Notes: generated from the sequence alone by a model not told the origin. Counted from the first letter of the stretch, positions 9,346-16,400 are shown. The stretch: 49,678 nt of DNA from Clostridia bacterium (GCA_017500845.1 JAFVXY010000003.1:1-49678); one strand, 5' to 3'. Made by a program: numbers and translations.

Positions 9346-10107
9346 ATGAAAAAAATTTGGTATTACTTGTGTGCCATCGTGGGTGTTTTGGCCCTATGGC
9401 TTTTCATAGACCATATTTCGGGCTTTGAGGAGCACGAATACTTTTTTATTCAAAATCCGGGCATAGAAAAATACTGTGGGACAAACGTTGTGTCGCCTTG
9501 GGCGGATTTTGCGTTTTTTACTTACCACACGCTTATATTTTTCGGAATATGGCTGATAGGAATATTTTTGTCGTTTATATTAAGGAGTGCTAGGTTAAGA
9601 AACTTTTTTACGCATGAAGCAACCGTTGTATTTATCCTTACCAATTATACAATCACTTGCGTGCTTTACACCGCGTTTGAATTATTGGGCGGAAGCCCCA
9701 CGTTCGGATTGTACGCCTTGAATAGCAAAGCGATACATAATTTAGGCACAAATATATTGGCGCATTACGTTTTTTACATTTTCGCATTGCTCATCGGGTT
9801 TAAGGTAAGAACAAATCATACGATGAAACGCAAGCACGTTATAATAATTATTTTATATTTGTTGCTCTACTGTCTGTCGGTAAAAATTACGGGCAAGTAT
9901 TGCTATCGGATAGAATGGTATCCCTACCCGATTTTTGATGCGCAATCTCTTTGGGGAATGCTCGGCTTGCAAAAGTATGAGCCGCTACAAGGCAATATTC
10001 TGCTTATTTTTGTCTATACAGCGCTGTTGGTTGGATATATCTTGCTTTTGTTGGGCTTTAGGCGCTTAAAAAGAAAACAGCTAAAGTCCAAAATCGACAA
10101 GATTTAG
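9346..10107 (+). CDS. Six-helix membrane protein, possibly Pr6Pr/FAR-17a-like
   Basis: A 253-residue protein with six predicted helices (about 4-24, 54-80, 92-113, 132-152, 164-180, 218-240) and a basic C-terminus. An RNFFTHEATVVFILTN segment before helix 3, a His in helix 4 (His140) and a YPYPIFD motif between helices 5 and 6 resemble bacterial Pr6Pr/AIG1-type proteins, whose eukaryotic relatives include lipid hydrolases. The family match is from memory of the pattern and is tentative. The ribosome site (GACGAGAG) is weak. Confidence 0.6.
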   Translation: MKKIWYYLCAIVGVLALWLFIDHISGFEEHEYFFIQNPGIEKYCGTNVVSPWADFAFFTYHTLIFFGIWLIGIFLSFILRSARLRNFFTHEATVVFILTNYTITCVLYTAFELLGGSPTFGLYALNSKAIHNLGTNILAHYVFYIFALLIGFKVRTNHTMKRKHVIIIILYLLLYCLSVKITGKYCYRIEWYPYPIFDAQSLWGMLGLQKYEPLQGNILLIFVYTALLVGYILLLLGFRRLKRKQLKSKIDKI

Positions 10108-10140
10108 GAAACAGGGAAGCGCAATAAGGAAAAAATAAAA

Positions 10141-10177
10141 CAACGGCAAGTCTTAACAAAAACTTGCCGTTGCTTTT
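10141..10177. terminator. Bidirectional terminator between convergent genes
   Basis: An 11-bp stem CAACGGCAAGT/ACTTGCCGTTG (10141-10151 with 10162-10172) has A-rich and T-rich flanks. Confidence 0.85.
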
Positions 10178-10188
10178 ATATACCGAGA

Positions 10189-10584
10189 TTAAATTCCGAG
10201 AGACTTTTTCTTCTCGTCAAGGCGAGCGATAAACTTTGCGTTGTCTACGATAAAGCGCTCGTGGATGCCTTCGCCCAAAAGCTCCTTGTCGTCAAATACC
10301 TTTACGGTGAATACGAGGCGGCGACGGTCGATTTCTATAAGCTCGCTTTCGCAAGTAACCTTGCATCCTACGAAGGTCGAAGCAAGGTGCTTTACGTTTA
10401 CAACCGTACCAACAGTGCTCATGCCTTCTGCAAGATACGGCTCTACCGAAATGCGTGCGGTTTCTTCCATAAACTGAATCATGCACGGGGTGGCAAAAAC
10501 GGGCAATAAGCCGCTGGAAAGATACTCTGCGGTCTGCTCGTAAGTAACGGTGCGTTCTCTTGTTCCTTTAATTCCTACTTCCAT
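10189..10584 (-). CDS. FlK-like hotdog acyl-CoA thioesterase
   Basis: A 131-residue hotdog-fold protein resembling fluoroacetyl-CoA thioesterase FlK and its widespread housekeeping relatives. The catalytic triad spacing is kept: Thr32 in ATPCM, Glu40 in FMEE and His66 in NVKHLA (FlK uses Thr42, Glu50, His76, the same 8- and 26-residue intervals). A GEGIHERF motif lies near residues 104-111. It probably hydrolyses a small acyl-CoA; the natural substrate in gut Clostridia is unknown. Start follows AGGAG at about 10 bases. Transcribed alone from 10615-10643. Confidence 0.88.
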   Translation of the reverse strand: MEVGIKGTRERTVTYEQTAEYLSSGLLPVFATPCMIQFMEETARISVEPYLAEGMSTVGTVVNVKHLASTFVGCKVTCESELIEIDRRRLVFTVKVFDDKELLGEGIHERFIVDNAKFIARLDEKKKSLGI

Positions 10585-10614
10585 AATATGCTCCTTGGAT
10601 TTTGGTATATCAAT

Positions 10615-10643
10615 AGTTTAGCAAAAATGATAGCAAAAGTAAA
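10615..10643 (-). promoter_or_regulatory. Probable promoter of the thioesterase gene
   Basis: TTTACT (10638-10643) and TAAACT (10615-10620) are 17 bp apart with an extended -10 TG. It is weaker than neighbouring promoters. Confidence 0.45.
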
Positions 10644-10684
10644 GCAAATTTTTTAATTTCTTGCGTAAAGGTGGGCTAAAATTG

Positions 10685-10713
10685 TTGTTAAAAAAGCACA
10701 AAAGTGGTAGAAT
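10685..10713 (+). promoter_or_regulatory. Sigma-A promoter of the Fe-S scaffold / GGGtGRT operon
   Basis: TTGTTA (10685-10690) and TAGAAT (10708-10713) are 17 bp apart, followed by TATGGAGG and the start codon. Confidence 0.75.
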
Positions 10714-10741
10714 ATTAGTCAGTCAATTTATGGAGGTTAAT

Positions 10742-11434
10742 ATGCATTTTTCTAAAGAAGTAGAAAATATGATATGTGTTGCCAAGGGTCCGCACCACGG
10801 TCCCGCACCCATTCCCGAGGAGGGCAAGTGGGTTAAGGCAAAGGAAATTTGTGACATCAGCGGCCTTACGCACGGTGTAGGCTGGTGCGCTCCCCAGCAG
10901 GGCGCTTGCAAAATGACGCTCAACGTAAAAGACGGTATTATCCGCGAGGCACTCGTAGAGGTGCTTGGTTGCTCGGGTATGACTCACTCCGCGGCTATGG
11001 CAGGCGAAATTTTGCCCGGCAAGACTATTTTGGAGGCACTTAACACCGACCTCGTTTGCGATGCTATCAACACCGCGATGCGTGAGCTTTTCTTGCAAAT
11101 CGTTTACGGCAGAACGCAGTCCGCTTTCTCCGAGGGCGGCTTGGAAATCGGCGCAGGCCTTGAGGATCTTGGCAAGGGTCACCGCAGTCAGGTGGGCACC
11201 ATTTACAGCACCGAAAGCAAGGGCGTAAGATACCTCGAAATCGCAGAGGGCTACATCACCCGTCTTGCGCTCGACAAGGACAACCTTGTTACGGGCTATG
11301 AGTTCGTACGTATGGGCGTTATGATGGACAAGATTAAGGCAGGTATGGACGCAAATCAGGCTCTTAAGGAATCTACGGGCAGATACGGAAGATTCGAGAA
11401 CGCGGCAAGATACATCGACCCGCGCAAGGAGTAG
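10742..11434 (+). CDS. NifU/IscU-like iron-sulfur scaffold protein, partner of GGGtGRT protein
   Basis: A 230-residue protein starting at 10742 behind TGGAGG. The central part (WCAPQQGACKMTLNV, then VEVLGCSGMTHSAA and LPGKT) follows the IscU/NifU-N layout of CG...V..G.I......G.GC..S......GKT, though the cysteine pattern is not identical to IscU. The flanking regions, including an N-terminal GPHHGPAP segment, are extra. The gene is 10 bases ahead of a GGGtGRT-family gene, an arrangement I know from many Clostridia. A role in binding or delivering a metal or Fe-S cofactor is inferred, not shown. Confidence 0.8.
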   Translation: MHFSKEVENMICVAKGPHHGPAPIPEEGKWVKAKEICDISGLTHGVGWCAPQQGACKMTLNVKDGIIREALVEVLGCSGMTHSAAMAGEILPGKTILEALNTDLVCDAINTAMRELFLQIVYGRTQSAFSEGGLEIGAGLEDLGKGHRSQVGTIYSTESKGVRYLEIAEGYITRLALDKDNLVTGYEFVRMGVMMDKIKAGMDANQALKESTGRYGRFENAARYIDPRKE

Positions 11435-11444
11435 GAGGTACGCT

Positions 11445-12443
11445 ATGATTACTTTTGAAGGTTACGATAAAAGAATAGAGGGCATCACCAAGGCGCTTAA
11501 TGCAAACGGCATTAAGGATTTGGAAGAAGCCAGACAGATTTGCCTTGATAAGGGCATCAACGTTGACGGCATCGTTAAGGGCACTCAGCCCATCGCGTTC
11601 GAAAACGCAAGCTGGGCTTACACCGTAGGCTGTGCGATTGCAATCAAAAAGGGTTGCAAAAAGGCAGTAGACGCGGCAGTTGCTATCGGCGAGGGCTTGC
11701 AGGCATTCTGCGTTCCCGGCTCGGTTGCTCAGCAGCGTCAGGTAGGTCTTGGACACGGCAATCTCGCTTCCATGCTTTTGGACGAGAAAACCTCGTGCTT
11801 CTGCTTCCTTGCAGGTCACGAAAGCTTCGCAGCAGCTGAGGGCGCAATCGGTATCGCACGCACCGCTAACAAGGTTCGTAAGCAGCCCTTGCAGGTTATC
11901 CTCAACGGTCTTGGCAAGGACGCCGCTATGATTATCAGCAGAATCAACGGCTTTACGTACGTTCAGACCGAATACGACTACTTTACCGGCGAGCTTAAGA
12001 CGATAAAGGAATATGCATACTCGGATGGCGAGCGCGCTAAGGTGCGTTGCTACGGCGCAGACGACGTTCGCGAGGGCGTTGCAATTATGCAGAAGGAAGA
12101 CGTTGACGTTTCTATCACCGGCAACTCCACCAACCCCACCAGATTCCAGCACCCCGTTGCAGGTACGTACAAAAAGCTCTGCTACGATAGCGGCAAAAAG
12201 TATTTCTCGGTGGCTTCGGGCGGCGGCACGGGCAGAACTCTTCACCCCGACAATATGGCGGCAGGCCCCGCTTCGTACGGTATGACCGACACCATGGGTC
12301 GTATGCACTCGGACGCTCAGTTTGCAGGTAGCTCGTCCGTTCCTGCTCACGTAGAAATGATGGGACTTATCGGCATGGGCAACAACCCGATGGTTGGTGC
12401 AACCGTAGCAGTTGCAGTTGCTGTCGAAGAAGCAAGCAAATAA
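11445..12443 (+). CDS. GGGtGRT protein
   Basis: A 332-residue protein named for its ASGGGTGRTLHPDN motif at about residue 260. Other fixed features are the AAGPASYGMTDTMGRMH stretch and a glycine-rich C-terminus (GLIGMGNNPMVGATV). The start at 11445 has GGAGG 7 bases upstream. It forms an operon with the scaffold-like protein before it. The biochemical function of the family is not established; the constant pairing suggests they act on the same cofactor or substrate. Terminator follows at 12473. Confidence 0.88.
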   Translation: MITFEGYDKRIEGITKALNANGIKDLEEARQICLDKGINVDGIVKGTQPIAFENASWAYTVGCAIAIKKGCKKAVDAAVAIGEGLQAFCVPGSVAQQRQVGLGHGNLASMLLDEKTSCFCFLAGHESFAAAEGAIGIARTANKVRKQPLQVILNGLGKDAAMIISRINGFTYVQTEYDYFTGELKTIKEYAYSDGERAKVRCYGADDVREGVAIMQKEDVDVSITGNSTNPTRFQHPVAGTYKKLCYDSGKKYFSVASGGGTGRTLHPDNMAAGPASYGMTDTMGRMHSDAQFAGSSSVPAHVEMMGLIGMGNNPMVGATVAVAVAVEEASK

Positions 12444-12472
12444 GCGAATAAGTTAAATCAATCAAATAAAAG

Positions 12473-12503
12473 CACGGTTACAAAATGGTAGCCGTGTTTT
12501 TTT
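12473..12503 (+). terminator. Intrinsic terminator after the GGGtGRT gene
   Basis: An 8-bp stem CACGGTTA/TAGCCGTG (one G-U) with an 8-base loop is followed by seven T. Confidence 0.85.
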
Positions 12504-12570
12504 GTAAAGAAAAACAAAATCGACAAAAAAGTACAATTTTATTTATGAAAATTCTAAGGGTTTTGCAAAA

Positions 12571-12600
12571 AACCACTTGACAATAGTAAAAATCTATGTT
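12571..12600 (+). promoter_or_regulatory. Promoter upstream of the tRNA-fMet region
   Basis: TTGACA followed after 17 bp by TATATT ends just before the partial tRNA copy at 12616. Transcripts would therefore run through the broken copy before reaching the intact tRNA. Confidence 0.75.
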
Positions 12601-12615
12601 ATATTATACTTCCAT

Positions 12616-12690
12616 TGACGCGGGGTGGAGCAGTAGGTAGCTCGTCGGGCTCCTACGAAGCACGAGCGTCAGCGAGTATAACCCGAACAT
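12616..12690 (+). repeat. Partial copy of initiator tRNA (5' half plus insertion)
   Basis: Bases 12616-12652 match 12733-12769 for 37 bases, covering the 5' half of tRNA-fMet up to anticodon base C34. A 25-base foreign segment (12653-12677, containing CGAAGCACGAGCGTCAGCGAG) follows, then ATAACCCGAA, which resumes the tRNA at A35. The copy then diverges and the T-arm and 3' acceptor strand are absent, so it cannot fold as a tRNA. A 7-bp hairpin ACCCGAA/TTCGGGT closes the segment. Confidence 0.8.
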
Positions 12691-12735
12691 TTCGGGTGAG
12701 AAAGTAAGAGGAAGAAACATAATTGAATATGATGA

Positions 12736-12811
12736 CGCGGGGTGGAGCAGTAGGTAGCTCGTCGGGCTCATAACCCGAAGGCCGTAGGTTCGAGTCCTAC
12801 CCCCGCAACCA
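12736..12811 (+). tRNA. Initiator tRNA-fMet (CAT)
   Basis: 76 bases including encoded CCA. Initiator hallmarks are visible: a C1-A72 mismatch at the top of the acceptor stem and three consecutive G-C pairs in the anticodon stem (GGG CUCAUAA CCC). Anticodon CAU is at 12769-12771. It delivers formyl-methionine for translation start. Confidence 0.97.
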
Positions 12812-12816
12812 AAAAG

Positions 12817-12848
12817 AAAAGTCGCGTGCGTGAGCCAAGCGGCTTTTT
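12817..12848 (+). terminator. Terminator after tRNA-fMet
   Basis: AAAAGTCGC (12817-12825) pairs with GCGGCTTTT (12839-12847, one G-U), ending in T residues. Confidence 0.7.
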
Positions 12849-13013
12849 CTATTTGTGGCGAAGAGGAAAAAATCGGCTGTAGGGTTATGCTTTGCGAAAG
12901 CAAAGGTGGGAACCGAAGGTTGCACAGTACGTGGGGGCTAATGCAAGCCATTCTGCGATGTCGTTTACGAGCTCTTTGCGTTTTGCGCCTTGAGCGTTGG
13001 TTTTAACTGTCAT
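12848..13013 (-). pseudogene. Frameshifted remnant of a clostridial mobile-element protein
   Basis: A start at 13013 with AGGAGG 10 bases upstream opens a 42-residue frame (stop at 12885) beginning MTVKTNAQGAKRKELVNDIAEW. This recalls the N-terminus of larger phage/ICE-associated proteins of Clostridia. After APTYC the reading changes, while a neighbouring frame reads PTFAF and onward, which is the expected continuation of that family. The gene therefore looks shifted and then truncated near the tRNA terminator. Function of the intact family is not known to me. Confidence 0.5.
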
Positions 13014-13188
13014 AATAATGACCTCCTTTGTTTTTTGGTACTCACATGTTACCTCTAAACAAAGAATATATCCAGTCATTTTTGACATTATTTCGGTAGA
13101 AAATGATACGAAAAATCTAGGATTTTTATGTGTACAGTACACAATACGGCATAATCAAAATTAACATTGAACTTTTTTGTGCAATTTT

Positions 13189-13204
13189 TCAACCAAATGG
13201 TTGA
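13189..13204 (+). promoter_or_regulatory. Inverted-repeat operator at the XRE/ImmA promoter
   Basis: TCAACCA-AA-TGGTTGA is a perfect 7-bp inverted repeat overlapping the -35 box, well placed for autorepression by the HTH protein encoded next. A related repeat lies at 14312-14324. Confidence 0.6.
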
Positions 13205-13229
13205 CAAGATACATTTTTCGTGATATAAT
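13201..13229 (+). promoter_or_regulatory. Consensus sigma-A promoter of the XRE/ImmA operon
   Basis: Perfect TTGACA (13201-13206) and TATAAT (13224-13229) boxes are separated by 17 bp. Confidence 0.88.
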
Positions 13230-13261
13230 GGGTTTACAATCTAAAAAAGAGGTATTTTGAT

Positions 13262-13621
13262 ATGACAGAGATTGGTAAATTTCTAAAAAAATTACGAGTT
13301 GATAACGGAGAGGTTCTTTTGACAATGGCTCAGAAGCTCGGAGTTACTCCTTCGTTCCTTTCCGCGGTTGAACTTGGCAAGAAAAAAATGCCTTATGAAT
13401 GGAATTTGAAAATCCGTTCCGCTTATGCACTTACCCCGGCTCAAGAAGATGAGCTTGACGAAGCTATTTCTATATCGGAAAAAGCCGTTATACTCGATTT
13501 TGAAGAGGTATCACTGACCGCTAAAAAACTTGCGGTATCCTTTGCTCGTTCGTTCAGCGATTTCACTGATGAACAGTTGGAGGCTCTCAAAAAACTTATG
13601 AACAACGAGGATAGTGAATGA
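13262..13621 (+). CDS. XRE-family HTH regulator
   Basis: A 119-residue DNA-binding protein. Residues 5-60 form a Cro/CI-type helix-turn-helix (IGKFLKKLR, MAQKLGVTPSFLSAVELGKK, then a stabilising helix). The C-terminal helical part likely dimerises. Its stop overlaps the ATG of the ImmA-like protease gene (ATGA), the layout of ImmR/ImmA switches on ICEs and of Xre-COG2856 regulator pairs. It probably binds the inverted repeat over its own -35 box. It could be a mobile-element repressor, a defence-gene regulator or the antitoxin-like half of a pair. Confidence 0.85.
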   Translation: MTEIGKFLKKLRVDNGEVLLTMAQKLGVTPSFLSAVELGKKKMPYEWNLKIRSAYALTPAQEDELDEAISISEKAVILDFEEVSLTAKKLAVSFARSFSDFTDEQLEALKKLMNNEDSE

Positions 13622-14172
13622 GCAAAATTCCTGTAAAACCCACATCCAGACAAGCCATTTGGGCGCACGTTAGAAATATACGGCGCTCTTTGGGTGTCGA
13701 GGATAAACTGTATTTTGACATCGTTCATTTTGTTGAGCGCGTTATGCCCGAAGTATTCCCTGAATTCGTATTTGAGATTTGCACCGAAGCAGAGATGGGA
13801 AATCTCCACGGTGAAACTATCCCAAGTGAGCATAAAATTCGCATCCGAGAGGATGTGTATATTGGTGCTTGCGAAGGCAGAGGCAGAGATAGGCTAACGA
13901 TGGCTCACGAGGTCGGTCATTTCTTTATGCACGATGAGCAATCCATCGTTTTCTGCAAAGTAGACCCAAATGGTAAGCTCCCAAATTTCCGCGACCCCGA
14001 CTGGCAAGCGGATGTGTTCGGCGGTGAGTTGCTTGCTCCGTCCTACTTAATAAATGGGATGCCTGTTCGTGAAATTCACGAAATTTGTGCTGTTTCTACC
14101 GCTTGTACAGAAAGACAATTATATGCCATTGAGTGCGAAAAGAAAAAGGGATTTGAAATAATCCCGGCTTGA
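13618..14172 (+). CDS. ImmA/IrrE family metallo-endopeptidase
   Basis: A 184-residue zinc protease-like protein with the HExxH motif HEVGH at about residues 98-102 (MAHEVGHFFMHD) and a downstream WQADVFGGELLAP segment that supplies the third ligand in the family. Proteins of this type cleave a partner XRE repressor when activated by DNA damage or element-specific signals. The 4-base overlap with the XRE gene gives tight co-translation. The transcript ends in two hairpins before 14285. Confidence 0.88.
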   Translation: MSKIPVKPTSRQAIWAHVRNIRRSLGVEDKLYFDIVHFVERVMPEVFPEFVFEICTEAEMGNLHGETIPSEHKIRIREDVYIGACEGRGRDRLTMAHEVGHFFMHDEQSIVFCKVDPNGKLPNFRDPDWQADVFGGELLAPSYLINGMPVREIHEICAVSTACTERQLYAIECEKKKGFEIIPA

Positions 14173-14198
14173 TTTTGAAAAATATCATAAAAGGAAAA

Positions 14199-14284
14199 GC
14201 ACACAGCTTGTTGCTGGAACAACAAACTATGTGCCTTAAATGTGAAGATTGCTCTTCGAGCATATATGAGTATATCACATTTTT
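14199..14284 (+). terminator. Double-hairpin 3' end after the ImmA gene
   Basis: Hairpin 1 pairs GCACA (14199-14203) with TGTGC (14230-14234) and TTGTTG with CAACAA inside. Hairpin 2 pairs AAATGTGA (14238-14245) with TCACATTT (14275-14282) around a nested GCTC-TTC-GAGC and ends in T residues. The second can act as terminator; the first has no T run, so a small stable RNA is possible. Confidence 0.55.
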
Positions 14285-14304
14285 CCCTTTATGTCAAGTA
14301 TTTT

Positions 14305-14334
14305 TTGACGGCAACCAAAGGTTGACATTATAAG
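14305..14334 (+). promoter_or_regulatory. Promoter with internal inverted-repeat operator, DUF4417 cassette
   Basis: TTGACG (14305-14310) and TATAAG (14329-14334) are 18 bp apart. The spacer holds CAACC-AAA-GGTTG (14312-14324), sharing half-sites with the operator at 13189. A protein bound there would block the promoter. Confidence 0.6.
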
Positions 14335-14350
14335 AAGGGGGGGTACTGTG

Positions 14351-15043
14351 ATGTACTCTTTATTGTCGCGCCCTAAAGAAGAGGGCTATGTAGCAGACTC
14401 CTTCGGTGCATTTTTGGTCGAAGGAGCACGTTTCTCGTCTCGCGAGGAATATCCTATCATAGAAAAAAGTATGATAGCGCAAGAACTTCCCGTGGACATT
14501 ATGCCTTTTAATAAGGCACTTACTTACAGAGGCGATTTAAGTAAAACCTTTATATGTACTTTTTCGCCTGATGAAACCTTTGAAAGAGTCCGAAGAAATC
14601 CAAAAAAATATTTAGACTTTTTCAAACGAACCGCTGGGTTAATAGGCTTTGATTTCAGCATCCATAGTGATATGCCTTTAATCAAGCAAAAAGCTCAAAT
14701 TTATGACAACCTTGCACTTACGTATTTTTATGGAAATAACGGTGTTCCCGTAATTCCCAATGTACGCTCCGGGGTTGACGAGCTAACGCCCGAATTTTTG
14801 GAGTGTATACCCAAAAACTCTACTATTGCCATTGGGACACACGGATTTATGAAAGAAATGCGTGAAAAGTACGAGTGGTATTGCTTCTTGGATGAGGTTA
14901 TCAATACAATCCGTCCGAAAAATATCGTGGTGTACGGTACGCTGAGTAGCAGGATGTTTGATGATTTCAAGAAATCCACGAACATCATATGCTACCCCTC
15001 TTGGATATCCGATAGATGGAGGAGGGTAAAAAATGGCGACTAA
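14351..15043 (+). CDS. DUF4417 domain-containing protein
   Basis: A 230-residue protein. The ATG at 14351 is preferred over the adjacent GTG because it is better spaced from the G-rich ribosome site (14337-14343). The central region, with FERVRRNPKKYLDFFK, then DFSIHSDMP and NGVPVIPNV, matches the DUF4417 pattern found on phages, plasmids and integrative elements. Its function is unknown. It overlaps the next frame by 11 bases and probably shares a transcript with the toxin-like pseudogene and the zinc-ribbon gene. Confidence 0.8.
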   Translation: MYSLLSRPKEEGYVADSFGAFLVEGARFSSREEYPIIEKSMIAQELPVDIMPFNKALTYRGDLSKTFICTFSPDETFERVRRNPKKYLDFFKRTAGLIGFDFSIHSDMPLIKQKAQIYDNLALTYFYGNNGVPVIPNVRSGVDELTPEFLECIPKNSTIAIGTHGFMKEMREKYEWYCFLDEVINTIRPKNIVVYGTLSSRMFDDFKKSTNIICYPSWISDRWRRVKNGD

Positions 15044-15394
15044 AGGTGCAAGTAATCACTATGGAAACGCTCGTGGCGGTCGACAAGGGCACATCACAAG
15101 GCACAGCGGCTTTGCTTGGGCAAAAACATTTGAGAAAAATACACTCAAAGTTCACGTTGATAAGCACGGACAACAGTATGGCACAAACGGATATATTGTA
15201 GAGCCGTAGCTTTTGCCAATCGTGTCGATAGGGTTAATCATGTATCTTACATTAGAAAAGATGGCACTACCGTAAAGTACAGCAAGAAAACTAATGAGTT
15301 TGTTATTGTCGACAAAAGAGGGGTAGTAAAAACATATTACTATCCCAAAAGAGGTATCCAAGAATTTTATAACGACAGGAGGCGTCACAAATGA
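15033..15394 (+). pseudogene. Frameshifted BECR-type toxin-like / phage head-associated small protein
   Basis: The first frame (ATG 15033, GGAGGG upstream) stops at 15207-15209 after 58 residues. A second frame continues from about 15205 as VAFANRVDRVNHVSYI and so on to a stop at 15392-15394. One missing base near 15203-15207 would join them into about 120 residues. The joined layout, with HVDKHG, then a G..VKYSKKTNEFVIV stretch and TYYYPKRGIQEFY, resembles nuclease toxins of the barnase/EndoU/colicin (BECR) group found on phage head proteins and polymorphic toxins. No slippery heptamer is visible, so decay or a sequencing error is likelier than programmed shifting. Confidence 0.55.
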
Positions 15395-16116
15395 AAAAAA
15401 ACAATTATTATGAATGTCCTATTTGCGGAAAATACAAGTTCAACAAAGACGGAGATTATGATATTTGTAAATATTGTGGGTGGGAAAACGATCCTGTAAT
15501 GAACGTCGACCCCACATATTGGGGCGGAGCTAATGATTTATGTCAGATCGATTTTAAGCTTCGCTACAGTTATTATGTTGAGCATAATCCAAAATACCAT
15601 TGGGCTCTTCATGGCTATCCCGAAATCCCACAAATTGAAAAATCTATATGCCCCGTGTGCGGCAAATTTGAGTTTGAGCCTTTAACGTGGGACGATATCT
15701 ATTGTGGAATAACGCCTTCCGAGGTTTATTGCTTAAGTTGCGGTTGGCATTATTCCCCCGAGCAAGTAAAATCTCCTAACATAGCAAACGGTGCAAATGC
15801 AATGTCGTACAATCAGTATCGAGTTTGGTATGCGGAAACGATTGCTGTTAATCCTGAATATAATTACTTTGAGGAAATGACTGCTAATTATGTCCCTACG
15901 CCTCACAAATGCCCTGTTTGTGGTAAGCACGAATTTGAGGATGACTCTTGCCACGATATTTGCCCCTTCTGCGGATGGGAAGATGATGGTGTTCAATTAG
16001 ATGACCCCGACTATGAGGGGGGCGCTAATGAACTTTCATTAAAGCAATATCGTAAAGAATATCACGAAAAAATAAAGAAAGATCCCACATATCGATGGGA
16101 GAAGAACAATTCATAA
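15391..16116 (+). CDS. Triple CPCC zinc-ribbon protein
   Basis: A 241-residue protein made of three tandem cysteine-rich CPCC-type units. Cysteine pairs are C9/C12 with C26/C29, C87/C90 with C114/C117, and C174/C177 with C191/C194; a GGAN or similar motif follows each. Single-unit CPCC proteins of about 70-120 residues are the usual form, so a triple copy is unusual. The units differ enough to be an old duplication. The start overlaps the preceding stop (ATGA), so it is translationally tied to the toxin-like gene and could be its immunity protein. That is inference from context only. Confidence 0.8.
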   Translation: MKKNNYYECPICGKYKFNKDGDYDICKYCGWENDPVMNVDPTYWGGANDLCQIDFKLRYSYYVEHNPKYHWALHGYPEIPQIEKSICPVCGKFEFEPLTWDDIYCGITPSEVYCLSCGWHYSPEQVKSPNIANGANAMSYNQYRVWYAETIAVNPEYNYFEEMTANYVPTPHKCPVCGKHEFEDDSCHDICPFCGWEDDGVQLDDPDYEGGANELSLKQYRKEYHEKIKKDPTYRWEKNNS

Positions 16117-16159
16117 CAAACGTCGGGCTGACTCACTTTTGGGCAACCCGATTTGTTGT

Positions 16160-16400
16160 TTACATCATCACTGTTTCCTCGCTACCATTGCGGAAGGTGA
16201 ACATAAGCCGTCCGTCGTTGTGGACGGTGATGTGGTCAATGATAGCGTGTATGGAATTGCCGCAGTCGTATGGCATCACCGAAGGAGTATAAAATTGCGG
16301 CTTGATTCCATACAAAGCTTTGCATTGATTCCATACCGCAACAAGTAGCGGATTCCATCTACGGCTTTGCCGTGATTTGGTAGAGGGTTCAAATTCCGTA
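16160..16400 (-). pseudogene. C-terminal remnant of a site-specific recombinase (tentative)
   Basis: The minus strand encodes a segment ending IIDHITVHNDGRLMFTFRNGSE, typical of the C-terminal tail of large serine recombinases, with a stop at 16160. No catalytic domain precedes it; upstream sequence is low-quality coding with short duplicated phrases such as the GATTCCATAC repeats near 16306 and 16328. It probably marks the scar of a mobile element that carried the island. Confidence 0.4.

Noticed and set aside
11373-12350. A 325-codon frame opposite the GGGtGRT gene
   Set aside because: Antisense shadow of a well-supported gene.
12616-12690. A second functional tRNA-fMet or a tRNA with a group I intron
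   Set aside because: The 3' half and T-arm are missing, and a 25-base insert is far too short for a group I intron.
12604-12951. A 115-codon minus-strand open frame containing repeated SPTSYLLLHPAS
   Set aside because: It is the antisense translation of the tRNA-fMet gene and its partial copy.
15195-15215. Programmed ribosomal frameshift in the toxin-like gene
   Set aside because: No slippery heptamer or following pseudoknot is visible; a mutation or read error is simpler.
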